Counted from the first letter of the stretch, positions 12,201-27,200 are shown. The stretch is 64,000 nucleotides of DNA from Symbiodinium natans (GCA_905221605.1 CAJNDS010002272.1:236501-300500); one strand, 5' to 3'. Numbers and translations: made by a program. Notes: generated by a model from the letters alone, not told the origin.

Positions 12201-15200
12201 TCCCAATACATAACGGTACATGGACCGGAACAGGGGTGGCAGCAGGCCCTAAACCCTAAACCCTAAACCCTAAACCCTAAACCCTAAAACCCTAAACCTA
12301 AACCCGAACCACGAGGATGTTGGGGGTGTCAGGTTTCAGGGTTTTGGGACGGGCAGCTCCGGGCTTCTCTTTTAGGGCTAGGGTTTAGGGTTTAGGGTTT
12401 AGGGTTTAGGGTTTAGGGTTTAGGGTTTAGGGTTTAGGGTTTAGGGTTTAGGGTTTAGGGTTTAGGGTTTAGGGTTTAGGGTTTAGGGTTTAGGGTTTAG
12501 GGTTTAGGGTTTAGGGTTTAGGGCTAGGGTTTAGGGTTTAGGGGTATCAGCTGCCGTCTTCTTCGAGCGTGGCTCCTTTGTTGTGAGGTTTGCCCAACAG
12601 TCGTGTGGGTCGCGCCATGGTGACCGGTCAGAAGACCATCCAAGAAATCCTTCGCTCGTTTCCGCCCCCCGAAGTTGAAGTGCCGCGGCTGCATGTGAGG
12701 TCCCTTCTGGGCTGAAATCTACCTGAAAAGCTGCCTCTCAGGTCATTCCGCTCTGCATATGCCTGAGCCTCGTAGCCCTAAACCCTAGCCCTAAACCCTA
12801 AACCCCATAATGGACGCTTCCTGGCAAGCCGCGCGCCCCGGAGACCCCCGAACCTCCAGAAGTAGCTCAGGCGACGCCTTCGCCACGCTCCCCGGAGTCT
12901 GTCTTTCGCCGTGATGCTTTGCTTGAGGTACATGCAGAGCCAGGCCCGGCGCTGAACCCTAAACCCTAAACCCTAAGCCCGAAGCCCTAAGCCCTAAGCC
13001 CTAAGCCCTAAACCCATGCCACTTGTCATCCTTACCTTGCCTTGATTGATGGTAGCCTGGTGAGGGCATACTCCTGGCAAGCCGCGAGAGAAGCTCCTCT
13101 CAGATCCTGCTTCTGAATTGAGTTACGAATCCCGACTTCACTCCATGGACCACAAAGCCAGAAGCCCAAAACCCCAGTCGAAGACCTGTTCTGGGTCCAG
13201 CGCAGGCAAATTCCACTATGACAATCCAGGGAGCTATGGTCATCCAGTCCTATGCCATCGGCCGTGCGTTTACATCATCAAGAACTCTGCTGGCCACTCG
13301 GGCCACATGGGTTCCTCGTGCCAGTTCTGTCACCACAAGGACCCGACTTTTCATGGGTTTGGAGTTTAGGGTTTTTGGGTTTAGGGTTTAGGGTTTAGGG
13401 TTTAGGGAAGTATTGTCTCCCTCTGAATATACATAAGTTCCTCATGTCGAGTCTAGACGGGCATACTAGAGGCCTAAACCCCATTTATTGCCCTAAACCT
13501 GAAACTCTCGCCCTGGACACTGAGTCTAAGCCATTGGGTGCTGGGGGCCAAGGGTTACAGCGTTAAAGGGGTTAACAGGGCCATGCAACGGGATCAGAGC
13601 GTATGAGAACCCAAGACTCTAACACAACACTCACGCCCGCCGAAATGCATAGCAGGATGACGAGCACTCACCGGAAGCGTTAGGCTTGGATGAAAGTGCG
13701 AAGTGTATGGTAGATGGTACGTGTGCACAACCCCAAAACCCTAAACCCTAAACCCTAAACCCTAAACCCTAAACCCTAAACCCTAAACCCTAAACCCTAA
13801 ACCCTAAACCCTAAGAGGACCACGGGCCGCCCACGAAGCCCGACCGGAGCCAGCGCTCCATGCTCCAACGACTGACCCCCGAGCAGCTCGTTGAGCCAAT
13901 GCTCCACCACTTGCGGCGTAAGCTGCGCGAGGCATCCCCAGGTGTAGGGTTTAGGGTTTAGGGTTTGGGGTTTAGGGTTTAGGGTTTAGGGTTTAGGGGT
14001 TTAGGGGTTCAGGGTTTAGGGTTTAGGGTTTAGGGTTTAGGGGGTCAGGGTTTAGGGTTTAGGGTTTAGGGTTTAGGGTTTATGGTTTAGGGTTTAGGGT
14101 TTAGGGTTTAGGGTTTAGGGGGTCAGGGTTTAGGGTTTTGGGTTTAGGGTTTAGGGTTTAGGGTTTAGGGTTTGCTGTGATAGGGCGTAGATGCTGTGAA
14201 GGTTAGGTTTTGGAACAAGCTCGAAAGCGTCGTGAGGTGCGAAGAGCAGCTTTGGCCCGATTGTGGAAGGCCATCTAACACTTTCTCCCACCCCACGCCG
14301 TCCAAGGCGGCAAAGCCACCCAAACCTATTCCTTTTAGGGTTTAGGCCTAAACTCAAGCCAACTGCTTTCTTTACATAAAACTTCTTCATTCCGTCACGG
14401 CTTTTCACAAAAAACAAGCCTCCACAGAGGGAGAAGGATCACGGGCCCAGGCCAGGGTCAGTCTGGGCAGCCCAGGGGCCCGGCAGAGGGGCCCAGAGCG
14501 GCCCAGCTAAGGAGGCGCAGAGGAAAAAGCAAGGGGGTCAGGGGCTCAGTGAGGCAGGGGCCCAATTCCAGGTTTGCATGCAGAAATCAACGGGGCCCAG
14601 AAGGCCCAAAGCCAGGGGTTCTAGGGGGGTTCAACGGTGAAAAAGGCCAAGGGCCCCGCAAAGGCCAGGGGGGGCCAGGGGGACCCCCCAAGCACCCAAA
14701 TCAGCTTTTTTGAGCACCCGCCCTGCCTGGCCTGGCCTGAGGCCCCCTGGTCCCTGGACACGCTGCGGTGCAGGGGTCCGGGTCCTCCTGGCCTGGGGGC
14801 CTTGAGGTACCCCCCCCCGAAATGCCAGCGCCATCCAGGGTGAAGGGCTTGGGGTTTAGGGTATTTACCTTTTTTAAGGGGACCAGTACTGGTCCCCGGG
14901 AGAACCTGCTCCGGTACCGGGCCCATCGTGGGTGCTACTGACCTCCTGGCTGCAGGAGGCGGGCAAGCGACCTGGGTCGAAGGGCTTAAGCGCCGCCCCC
15001 CCTCTGTAGGGGGGCGGCCTAGGCCCTGAGTTTAGGGGTCAGGTTTAGGGTTTAGGGGTTTAGGGGTTTAGGGGTTTAGGGGTTTAGGGGTTTAGGGGTT
15101 TAGGGGTTTAGGGGTTTAGGGGTTTAGGGGTTTAGGGTTTAGGGGTTAGGGTTGAGGGTTTAGGGTTAGGGTTTAGGGGTTTAGGGTTTAGGGTTTAGGG

Positions 15201-18200
15201 TTTAGGGGTTGAGGGTTTAGGGGTTAGGGTTGACGGGTTGACGGTTGAGGGTTGAGGCTTGAGGCTTGAGGGTTGAGGGTTGAGGAGGGGTTGATGGTTT
15301 AGGGTTCAGGGTTTAGGGGCCCTTGAAAACCCGAAGGTAGTGGCGGGGAGGGGGGGATATCCAGTTGCTCACTCCTTTCGGTGATAGTAGCGGCGCGGTA
15401 GCAAGGAAGGTGCCAGGGCTTCGATATCTTGGGGCTTGCGAAAAATATAGACCCCGAATAGTAGGATTCCCTTATACGTGTGCTGCTACTTTGTTATGTG
15501 CATGCACATAAAAAAGTAGCAGCACACATGTCCAGGATTCCTTGATAATGCTCCCAGAAGGTACCCCAAATTTCGGAAAGCTCCAGTTGGGTGAAGGGGT
15601 TTAGGGTTTAGGGTTTAGGGTTTCGGGTTTAGGGTTTAGGTCCGGAAATCAGGTTGAATGCTTGGGGGCTTGGATCTTGAGGGTCTAAGGCTAGAGAATT
15701 GGGGGTTCAGGGCGTTGAGGGGGTTTCGGGGGTTTAGGTTTTGGGCAGTTTAGGTAGTTTAGGGAGTTTAGGGAGTTTGGGGGGTTTAGGGGGGGTTTAG
15801 AGAGTTTTGGGGGGTTTAGGGAGTTTAGGGGGTTTGGGGGGGTTTGGGGTCTGTGGGGGGGTCACTCCAAACTCCGGATATCGGGCTGTCGAATGCTCCA
15901 TCAGGGCCAGTCGTGACAGGCAACCGTTAACAAGCGTACACGTTTCACCCTAAACCTGAACCCCAAGCCTAAACCCCTAAACCCGAAACCCTAAACCCCT
16001 AAACCCCTAAACCCGAAACCCTAAACCCTGCACTACCTGGGACGGTCTCCGGCAACCGAACAGGCGGCTGCAGAGGAGCGGGCGGCCGAGATGCTGGCAT
16101 TGTTGGAGGAGCAAGACAGGGTTCGGGCTTTGGGATTTAGCTGTTGTAGGGTTTAGTGTTTAGGGTTTAGGGTTAAAGGTTTAGGGTTAAAGGTTAGGGT
16201 TGAGGATGCGGCGTTTGGGGGTTTTAGGGTTTAGGATTCTGGGTTTGGAGCTCCGGCTTTAGGATTTAAATGTTGTAGGCTTTGGGGATCATTGCGGCGA
16301 AGTTGCTTGTTGCAGCAATGCAAGGGCGTATCTCTGAAAGGATGGATTTCGCCATGAGTATGGAATGCCTGGCGTTCCAGGGTTGATATAGACACACACT
16401 AGGACCGGGAGTAGGCCTTGTTTTCCTTTTTTTAGGTTGGGGCTCCCTTATAATCCCCTTAACACCAAAAAGGGCACCGTTGTTATTCCTAGGTTACTCC
16501 CAAATCTAGCACAACATGTCTATGAGTCTTCGGTCTCGCTTTGTTCTTCGGGGCTTAGGGCTTTTGGGGTTCAGGAGCCTAAAAACACCTCCAAACCCTG
16601 TAAACCCCGTAAACCCCGTAAACCCTGTAAACCCTTAAGCCCCACAAAGCCCAAAAAACCCTCATTCGCCTACTTGCTAACTCTTAGGCAATATCTTATA
16701 CGTAAACTAGCACCCAGAGCAGGCCCCTATTCGCTTACTGTCGGGCTTCGGTTCCCTCATACGCCCCTTTGACCCCAAAAAGGGTACCCTGTTTTTCTCT
16801 TCGGCTACTCTTTGGGTCTAGCTAGAAAATAAAGCAAACCCTAAACCCGAAACCCTAAAAACCCTAAACCCTAAACCCTAAACCCTAAACCCTAAACCCT
16901 AAACCCTAAACCCTAAACCCTAAACCCTAAACCCTAAACCCTAAACCCTAGCCCTAAACCCTAAACCCTAAACCCTAAACCCTAAACCCTAACCCCTGGT
17001 CAGGCCCGAAAGCTGGACGTGCCGGTACTTCTTCACCGCAGGGTCTGCAGGGGCTGTAGGGTTTAGGGTTTAGGGTTTAGGGTTCAGAGGAGTCTCTGGG
17101 GGTGTGTGAGTTTTCGGGTTGGGGGTTTCGAGGGCATCCGCTATTGCGGCACATGAGATGATTCTTGCATTGCAAGGAGAGTCTGGCTGCTTTGGAAGGG
17201 CCTAAACCCTAAACCCTAAACCCTAAACCCTAAACCCTAAACCCTAAACCCTAAACCCTAAACCCCATGAAGCAACTCCGAGCACCTGTGCCAGATATTC
17301 TATGTCGCGTGCGTTCTCTCGAGGGGGGACAGAAAACTGAAGATTTCAGGTTTCAGGGGGTTTAGGGCTTAGGGTTTAGGGTTTAGGGTTGAGGGTTTAG
17401 GATTTAGGGGAGCCTTGCTCATGTTGGCTTATTCTACGCATGCAACCCGTAAACTTGCAATCTCAACCCTGAATCCCAAAACCTCAAACCCTAAATCCTT
17501 GCAAGCAACTCAGTGAGCCAAGGGCAAGGGAATTTACGGTTTAGGGTTGCGGGTTTGGGGGTTTCAGGGTAAACTGGGAGCAAACATTGTTTTTGGCTCG
17601 CCTGGAGAAATCCATACTGGAGGAATCGGCAGAGTCTTACAAGACTCTTCGATGTATCCCCAAACCCTCAACCCTGAACCCTAAACCCGAAATTCAGTCT
17701 CATCAATCAACCCAATCAACCAATCGTTTGCTGGACGCCTTGCTTCAGCAGGCGTCTGCCTGCGAAAAGCCCTAGCTTTGCAACCCTAAACGTTAAAGCC
17801 CTAAAGGTAGGGTTTAGGATTTAGGAGTTTAGGGTTTAGGGTTTAGGGTTTAGGGTTTAGGGTTTGGGGGGGGGGGGGGGAGGTGGAGGATGCAGGTGTA
17901 GAAAGCCCCCGCCAAGCGCATGTGCTGCTGCAGGAGCGCCACAACCTCGAGCGAGGTCTGCAGCACATGACCATTGCGTCAATGGTACCTTGGCGACCAA
18001 AGGAATCCTGAAATTGGGGGGGGGGAGGGGGGGGTCATGTACCCTATACTACTATAGTTCCTATTGAGGTATATGAACCATAGACCCTTTTAGAGTACGC
18101 TGTACTACTATAACTCCTGTTGAGGTATATGAACCATAAACCCTTTAGAATGCCCTGTACTACTATAATTCCTGTTGAGGTATATGAACCATAATGAGCC

Positions 18201-21200
18201 CTTGTAGGTTTCATGTCGTCCCCAAGGTAAGCCACCTTGGCTTTCCGGAAGTGGATGATGCTTGGCTTTATATTTAGCTGTGGGGGTTTAGGGTTTAGGG
18301 TTTCGGGTTTCGGGTTTAGGGTTTAGGTTTAGGGTTTAAGGTGGCTTGGGATGGTGAGACCCTGTGATATTCGGAAAGCGCCCCTTTTTTTAGGAGCGAG
18401 CCCGGACATTCAAGGGCGGGGTAAGGAGCCGTGGTAATGAATTCGTGTCGTGTATCCTGCTACTTGATGCTTCTGAAGCATCGCCCTACACTTTCACGGC
18501 CTCGGTCAGCTGAGCCCAGTGTCTGAGGGAATGTGTTTGTACGTCGATGCTTAGACCCTGGTTTAGGGTTTAGGGTTTAGGGGAGCCAACAAATGTCGGT
18601 CTTGATGTCGAGTGTTTCTCCTGCTCAGGAAAGCTTCCAGCGTCTTCGTTTTGACATGAGGCTCCTGTGATACGGAAAGTACTATTGGGCGTGGTACTTT
18701 CCCTCAGAAATCTGCAGAGCAGGCCCTCCGCCGACTCGATAGTTCACTTTAGGGTGTAGGGTTTAGGGTTTAGGGTTTAGGGTTTAGGGTTAGGGTTTCG
18801 GTAGGGAATGAGGGGTGTATATAAGGGGGATAGAAGGTGACTACTTCCCTCCTTCCCCTACTAAGACTAGCTTCTAGGCTGAATACTCGGGTTAGTTGGA
18901 GGCTGAGGGCCCCTAATTAAAACCCTATAAACCCTAAACCCTAAACCAACCCTAAACCCTAAACCCTAAACCCTAAACCCTAAACCCTAAACCCTAAACC
19001 CTAAACTGCCATAGACGAAGTGTGGAGTTAGAGTCTAATGGGCCTAGAAATTCTCGATTTTGGGGACCTAAACCCGAAACCCTGAACCCTAAACCCCACG
19101 CCTATAGGGAGCCTGCAGTCATTCGGTGACTGCAAGGGGTTCATCGGGGGCACCAGGGCCGACCAAACGCTTGTTGAAGGGATGTGTCGGGCTTGGCCAG
19201 CAAGACTGCAAAGGCGGCCAAGCTCGTGGAGTGTTGCAGTCCCTAAGGGTCCATGCCCCACAGTCCCTAAATAGGAAGTACTTTCTATTTAGGTACATGG
19301 ACCCTTAGGGAATATTGCTATATGAGGCCACTTTCCACTTTTGGCCTAAGCAGCCGGCTACCAGAGGAAAATGCATGGGCACCTCCACCTGGAACCCAAC
19401 AAAAGCGTAGGTACATAGTAAAAATGCAGTGGCCCTGCTTATCTGCATTCGCACGGTAAAGATGCCATTTTTTCTGGGGCTTCCCTCTTCGAGGTTTCCA
19501 TAGGATTTCCTTCGTTACCTCACATGCAGCAGGGGGTGGGGCAACGACCTGCTTGCAACATCGGTGGGCCAAGCTGACGCGCCACCGACTTGCTCGCAGG
19601 CGCAACCGCCCCACCTGCCTAGGTGCGCGTGTTCTTTGGCTCCTCGTTTAAGGTTTAGGGTTTAGGGTTTAGGGTTTTGGGCTTAGGGTTTAGGGTTTAG
19701 GGTTTAGGGTTTAGGGTCGATTCTTTTTTCTAGGGCTCTGTTTACAGGGCTTAGCTCGCACATCAAACCTGATCTGCCTGAAGGAACGGATTGCCAGAGA
19801 GGGTATCAGCATTGTTGTCGGATAGTTACCCCTAAACCCTAAACCCTTAAACCGCTAAGCCCTAGACCCCAGGCAAGTCGCCGCCAGCTTGTGCACTCAG
19901 TGCTCGCAGGCGATGTACTTTACTAGGAGCCCTCTTGTGATCCTAGCCTGAATCTGGCTCCTTAGTTTCGGGTTTAGGGTTTAGGATGTAGGGTTTTGGG
20001 TTTAGGGTTTATGTTCCGGGGTTTAGCAGCATTTAGTGTTTAGGCAAGGAGTTGCACAGGCACGTGCGCCAACAACCAAGCTGATAGACCTTGGGCAGAG
20101 TTGGATGAATCTGCGACCCTTCCCCTAGAAGGACAGAAGCACTTGCGACGCCCTAGCCTTTCACTAACTGAAAGCCCTAAGCCCTAAACCGCCATACGGG
20201 TTTAGGCTTAGAGTATAGGGTATAGGGTATAGGGTTTTTTAGGGTTTAGGGTTTAGGGTTTAGGGTTTAGTGTGGGCTAAGGGTTTAGGCATCTATCCTG
20301 GAACCCAACGGGAAACGGACGCAGATTCGCATCATATCTCGCCTGGCAGAGAGTCCCTAAGCCCTAAACCCTAAACCCTAAACCCTAAGCCCTAGACAAA
20401 AACACCAAAATCACGGAGAAGCAGTTGATGATCTTCCAGACGTTTCTAGCCTTGGAACCCAACCCCCTAAACCTTAAACCCTAAACCCTGAATCCTTGAT
20501 CCAAACACTCGGAAATTTGTTTGTCAGCCCGGGGCGCGTGTGGAAAAAATCCGATCTCGCGGCCCCCAGCCTTCGAAACAGCCGGCACCTGTGATGGTCA
20601 CTTTGGGGCTTTAGGGGTCTAGGGTTTAGGGTTTAGGGTTAGGGGTTAGGGTGCAGTGCTTAGGATGTTGTTTGGGTTTCGTGTGTAGAGCTTAGGGGTT
20701 TTTTAGGGCCAAACCCCGAAACCCTAAACTTCAAGGCTAAAGGATTTTAGCATAAGTTAGCTCGGGCACTTGAGCCTTCTGTCCTCCTGCCAGCAGCTCA
20801 GAAAGCAAGATTTCAAGTAGGGCTAGCCCAAACCCTAAACCCTAAACCCTAAACCCTAAGCCCTAAATCCCCCAAACCCTAAGATTGTAGGGTGTTCAGA
20901 GCTTTTGGCTGCAGTGTTTAGAGTCTAGGTTTCGAGGTGGTGCCTCGGCTTCTCAAAGGCTTTGCTCGAGAGCCGACCCCAGCCCTAAGTTCCGTACGTT
21001 TTCGGGCCCAGGGCTGCTCGGGGGACTATAAAGGAGGGACCCTTACAAGGGGTTACTTGGGGTTACATGTCGGGGCTACTTCGGGCATACAGGGACGATA
21101 GAAGGTTTATGGGGGGACATATCGGGGGATAAGACTAGAAGGGTGCCTTCTAGAGGTCCCTCCTTGTGCCCCTTTGGCATCCCCCTCGCTCCAGCTCCAT

Positions 21201-24200
21201 GACTTCTCGGCTTCTTTTTCTAGGGTGTTTGCCCAAAAGAGCGGGGCACTATCGGAGGAATTATACAGAAGAGGGTTTAGGGTTTAGGCGTTAAGTTTTC
21301 GGGTGTAGGCTTTCGGGCCTAGGGCGCGTAGAGGAGTTTCGGACTTATCTAGCAGACATGTTTACTTGCATCGTTGTGATGACGACAGCAGACGTGAATA
21401 AGTGCCCCTGGGACGAACCACATGAGACCTGTAACAAGTATGGGACTTTCTACCTCATACTACCCACCTAGAGCAGCACCCTCATGCTAGCCTCACCCTA
21501 AACCTTAAACCCGAAACCCTCAACCCTAAACCCTCAACCCTAAACCCTAAACCCTAAACAGAATGCTCATGCCTGTGCAGCGGGGAGCTGTGCCAACTTT
21601 TTTGCTGTGGCAGCAATGAGGTGCTGTCGAAACGCCGAAACCACAAGTGAAGCCAGCGACTCCAAAAGAATCTTAGTGTTTAGGGTTTAGGGTTTAGGGT
21701 TTAGGGTGCACGAATTACACTAGGATGCCCAGTAGTACCCTTATTCCCTTTTTGGGGGGTTTAGGTTCCCTTATTAAACCCCTTTAAGCAAAAAAGGGTA
21801 CCCTTTTTAAGCCTAAGCCTAGGAATCCCTAAACCCTAAACCCTAAACCCTAAACCCTAAACCCTAAACCCTAAACCCTAAACCCTAAACCCTAAACCTA
21901 ACTGGGCAGCCTAGTACAAGAGCCCAGAAGTGAGACCTCGGCCCCCGAGCCCCTGAACCTTGGAACTATAAACCCTACTATAATCTTATTACAACGGTTT
22001 AGGGTTTAGGGTTTAGGGTTTAGGGTTTAGGGTTTAGGGTTTAGGGTTTAGGGTTTAGGGTTTAGGGTTTAGGGTACCCTACTATAATCTTATTACAACT
22101 GTTATTATTGGTGTAATCTTAACAATGGGCTGGAGCTATAAACCCTACACATCTGCAGTTTTGATTTTTGGGTTTTAGGGTTCAGGGTTGAGGGTCCAGG
22201 GTTTAGGGTTTAGGTGTCCCGACACACGAAGGCCTTCCCCCCGTCCCCTTTCAGGGGCAGCTCGGTGTAACTTCAGCGCGAAGATCCGGTTTAGGGTTTT
22301 GGCCTCAGGATTTAAAGGGCCATTTTGGAGGGTTTGGAAGTTGAGAAACCCAAACCCTAAAGCCTAAAGCCTAAAGCCTAAAGCCTAAAGCCTAAACCCT
22401 AAACCCTAAACCCTAAACCCTAAACCCTAAACCCTAAACCCTAAACCCTAAACCCTAAACCCCAAACCCTAAACCCTAAACCCCAAACCCTAAACCCTAA
22501 ACCCTAAACCCTACCATTGGAGGATGCCTGCGAGTGGATTGGCTTCTGCCCGCCGGACAAGGGCGCTGGCAAGGGCGGCAAGGGAAAGAAGGGCAAAGAC
22601 AGAGACGAAGGCTCCCCCGAGTCCATGATTTAGGGTTTAGGGTTTAGGGTTTAGGGTTTAGGGTTTAGGGTTTAGGATGAGGGGTTCAGGGTTTATAGGG
22701 CTTGCTGGTTTTGCAGGGTTTAGGGGAGTTTAGAGGGGGTTAGGGGGGGGTTTAGGGGGGGTTTAGGGGGGGTTTCGAGGGGGGTTTAGGGGGGGTTAGG
22801 AGGTTTAGGGGGTTTAGGGGGGTTTAGGGGGTTTAGGGGGTTTTAGGTTGTTTAGGGGGTTTAGGGGGTTCAAGGGGTTTAGGGGGTTTAGGGGGTTTAG
22901 GGTTTAGGGGTCGAATCTTGGGATTTCTAGGGTCTAGGGCTTATCGGGTTCCGGGTTTTATGCTGATAAGCTCAGAGACATTGAGTTCCTCCAAACTCAA
23001 CCGTTGCCCTTACATAAGACTTAAAGGGGCTTAGGGTTTGGGGGGTTTAGGGTTTAGGGTATAGGGTTTAGGTTTAGAGTTTAGGGTTTAGGGTTTTGGG
23101 ATATTGTTGGTGGGGGTCTTGCATATCTTATCTTCTTCAGAGGGTTTATGCTAGGGCTTAGAGGGCCGCATTCTGGAGGAGGCTTCAGGGGCCCAACCTC
23201 GCACAACCCTAAGCCCTAAACCCTAAACCCTAAACCCTCAATCTTCGTGGATCCCTTTGCGGAAAGCAGGTTTGGCGATTTGGCGGTTCTGGCTTCGGAC
23301 CCTCTCTACGCCCCACACACAAGGGTCTAGTTTTTCGGGTTTGGGCTTTAGGGCTTCGGGTTTTAGCATGCCTAAGTGTCCATGTACCTGTATGGTATAT
23401 ACTTGGGCCCTAAAGCTACTATATGCGAACGCCGTTTAAGGCCCAAGTATAGACCCTATGGGTACATGGGCCCTGTAGGGATGCATACCGTAAGCCCTTT
23501 AGGGTTTAGGGTTTAGGGTTTAGGGTTTAGGGTGTAGGGTGTAGGGTTTAGGGTTTAGGGTTTAGGGTTTACCCCAGACCCATATACACCCTAAACTCCC
23601 AGCCCTAACCCTAGTGCCAAGATGAGGCTCGGCTCCAATTTCGCCAGCCGTTTGAAACAAACCATGGAACCCAAGAGACTACTTTCCTACTTCTCCAACA
23701 GCTGAACTTTAAACTTTTTGGGTTTCCTTATTTAAACCCTAAACCCTAAACCCTAAACCCTAAACCGTAAACCGAGAAGTAAGCTTTGGGACCCACGCAA
23801 GGCGGCGCCGCCGAAGATAAGATTGAGGCCTGCTACCAGGCACGAGAACCCTAAACTGGTAAGCCCTGGCCCTAAACCCTAAACCCTAAACCCTAAGCCC
23901 TAAGCCCTAAACCCTAAATGGGGCCTAAACCCGTTTCGGGATTTTGCTTACCCCAAATCTTGCAGTTCTCTAATTTGTATCCTGCGTACGCAGCCTTGTA
24001 TGGGGAGTCCTCCGATTTAGGGTTCAGGGTTTAGGGTTAGCCGTATTCTATAGGGGGCCCAAAAGGTATAATTTGGGGAGCTACCCACATGTAGGCGTCC
24101 CGAGTAGGAACAGCACGCGGAGGGCAGCCCCAATTGGCAAGTCTTTAATCGGGGGAATCTCATGTTGTGGATAGTATGACCCTTAACCCTAAACGGCCCT

Positions 24201-27200
24201 AAACCCAGACAAGAACATAACAAACTAAAATGGGGGCTCTCGAAGGGCGGATTTCCGGAGGAGGGTTCTGCGGATGGATAAGATATCTAGGTACTCTTCC
24301 ACTTTTTTTGGTACAAGGTTCCGGTATCAAGTAGCCAACCAAAAGAAGGGCGCCCTTGTTAGAATATGTTGCTTCCTGGGCTATTCCAAAAGTTGGGAAG
24401 CTCGGCTTCTGGAGTTGTTGTCGGAGGCTCATTTCGATTAGGGGCAGTGTGGGGCATTCAAGGCTAGGATGCCCAGTAGTGCCCTTATTTCCCTTTTTTG
24501 GGGGGTTTAGGTTCCCTTATACACCCCTTTAAGCATAAAAAGGGCACCCTCTTTAAGCCTAGGTTACCGGGCAGCCTAGAAGGGGAGCTTTGGGGGATGA
24601 TAAGGGAGCATGGGGATCCCAAGGGGATTATAGGATTGTAGGCGATTACGGGGGATTATGGAATCTCGTGTTCGGGAGGTGCTGCAGAATTCCTCAATGG
24701 CCCTTGATTCACCCAAACTTCCCCGCTTGCAGTCAACCATCCCAGTCAGGTCAGCCCATGTTCGTGTTAAGGGATACTTGAAGGTTCATGGTACTTCTTA
24801 ACCAACCATGACTGTACTTAGAACCAATTTTAAACCCCTTAAGTGCCCTAATATGGCTAAGTACAGTTCTGAGTACAATTATACTTGGGTAATAACAAGC
24901 ATAGACCCTAAACCCTAAACCCTAAACCCTAAACCCTAAACCCTAAACCCTAAACCCCAAACCCCAAACCCTCCTCCCAAGTAGAAGGAGGACAGGATCC
25001 CTAATCGGAAGCCTCGCAAACCCATCAGTCCCATGGATGGCAATGAAAAGCCGGACTTCTTTTATGGATCAAAAAGCGCAAGCCACGCCCCGAAGAGCTT
25101 TAGGGTTTAGGCGGTTTAGGCGGTTTAGGGTTTCTTGTTTAGGGTTAGCGTTTCGGGTTTAGGGTTTAGGGTTTAGGGTAACTCTTGCCAGCGCCTCTCA
25201 GGGTGTTTTTTTTTTTTTTTTGGGGGGGGGGGGGTCTTTCAGGCGCTTTGACTCATTGGGCTGAAATTCCTAGTTTCTTTCCGGCTGCACCGGTTTCCGA
25301 AGGCGATCAAAAAGGATGACACGCCAAAAGGAAGGCGCCCGTGCGGGTTGGCTAACCTTATAAACCCTGTAAGGGTTTAGGGTTTAGGGTTCAGGGTTCA
25401 GGGTTTAGGGTTTAGGGTTTAGGGTCAAGGGTTTAGACTATGGGCCTTCAGAGAAGCACTCGACAGCAGATGCTACATTGAGAACCCTAAAATGACAGGA
25501 GCATCCTTGCCCCAAAGGCATGATCTGGTTTAGGGTTTAGGGTTTAGGGTTTAGGGTTTAGGGTTTAGGGTTTAGGGTTTAGGGTTTAGGGTTTAGGGTT
25601 TAGGGTTTAGGGCCCCCCGCCCCCCGTCCCACCTGCGCCCCACCCTCCCCCCTTTGTGTGCCTCTGTTCTGCGTGGTCAGAAGGGTTTAGGTTTAGGGTT
25701 GCAAGGCAAAGGGAACATTGGGCATCCCCCCCCCCCCCCCCCCCCCCCCCCCAACAAAAAAAAAAAAAAGGAACTGCAACTGGGCGGCCGAGTCTACGTA
25801 GGACAAGGGAGGTGCAACACGAGTCCCTTTGAAATGTCGGTTCAAATGCTGGGTAGGCCTTGGGAAGGCCCGAGGCCCGAAACCCCAGGAGCCTACGCCC
25901 TAAACCCTAAACCCTAAACCCTAAACCCTAGACACAAAACCCCGCAACCCTCCTTCCGAAGGCCGGGCAGTGATCGCGCGGACTCCTACGGCTCCTAAGC
26001 AGCAAGTGCAATTCTGGGTTTGTATAGGGTTTAGAGTTTAGGGTTTAGGGTTTAGGGTTCGGGGTTTAGGGTTTAGGGTTTAGGGTTTAGGGTTTAAGGT
26101 TTAGGGTTAGGGGTGGGGGTTTGGAGAGTTTCGGGTTTGGAGAGCTTGAACGGCTTGGAGGCCTTAAGGTTGGGAGGCAGGGTGCACCTTTTCTGCGGCG
26201 CTCGACTACCTAACCCTAAACCCTAAACCCTAAACCCTATACCCTAAACCCTAAACCCTAAACCCTAAACCCTAAACCCTAAACCCTAAACCCTAAACTC
26301 TAAACCCTAAACCCTAAACCCTAAACCCTAAACCCTAAACCCTAAACCCTACAAACTTGCAAGTCAGGTGGCCACCTTAAGCCAAACGAGGGTTCAGCGG
26401 GAGAAGGATTTAGGGTTTAGGGGTTTCAGGGTTACAGGGTCTCAGGGCTTATGGGGTTTAGGGTTTTGAGAGTGTTAGGGGTTTAGTGCTTTAGGGTTTT
26501 TTGGGGTTTAGGGGTTTTCGGGTTTTAGGGTTTAGGGTTTACTGTAGGGGGTTGAGGGGGTTAAGGAATGGTGCTTTGAACGGTTTACGGTCTAGGGTTA
26601 GCCTCAAAGGTGGATTTTCTGGCAGTAGGGGTTTCGATTATGAGGGTTTGATACCTTTGGGGTATGATTGGGGTGTATTCACCGGGGGGGGGGGGGGGTA
26701 TCCCTACCTAGGGAAATAGGGAAATTCCCGCGAAGCCTAAACGAGCTCTGCACAACCCAGAGGCCTCAACACCTTGAGGGCTTGTGCCTTGTGGCGCCAG
26801 TGCGAGGCCGGTGAGTTTTGGGGCATTTTGCGTTTAGGATTTCAGGTTTAGGGCTTCGGGGGTAGATGTTGTGTGTGCATCGGCTTCAACTAGGTCGATG
26901 AACTGCACGTGGCATAGGGGCACCAGGAATGTCATGACCGACACGCGCAGCATCCAAACTCTTCTGTGCATGGTTGCACTGCATTTACAAGCACCTTCAT
27001 AAACCGCAAGCCTCGGGGTTCAGGTTCAGGGCATGCTCCAAGCCCGGAATGACATAGGGGAGTTTACGAAAATAGGGAACCCTGTAATACACCCCCCCCC
27101 AAAAAAAAATGGTAGGATTCCCGTTTACTGGGGACCCCAATTATAGGTACCCCCAATATCGTAAACCCCATATTTCGGGTTTGCAAGTTTCGCTTCGGGT

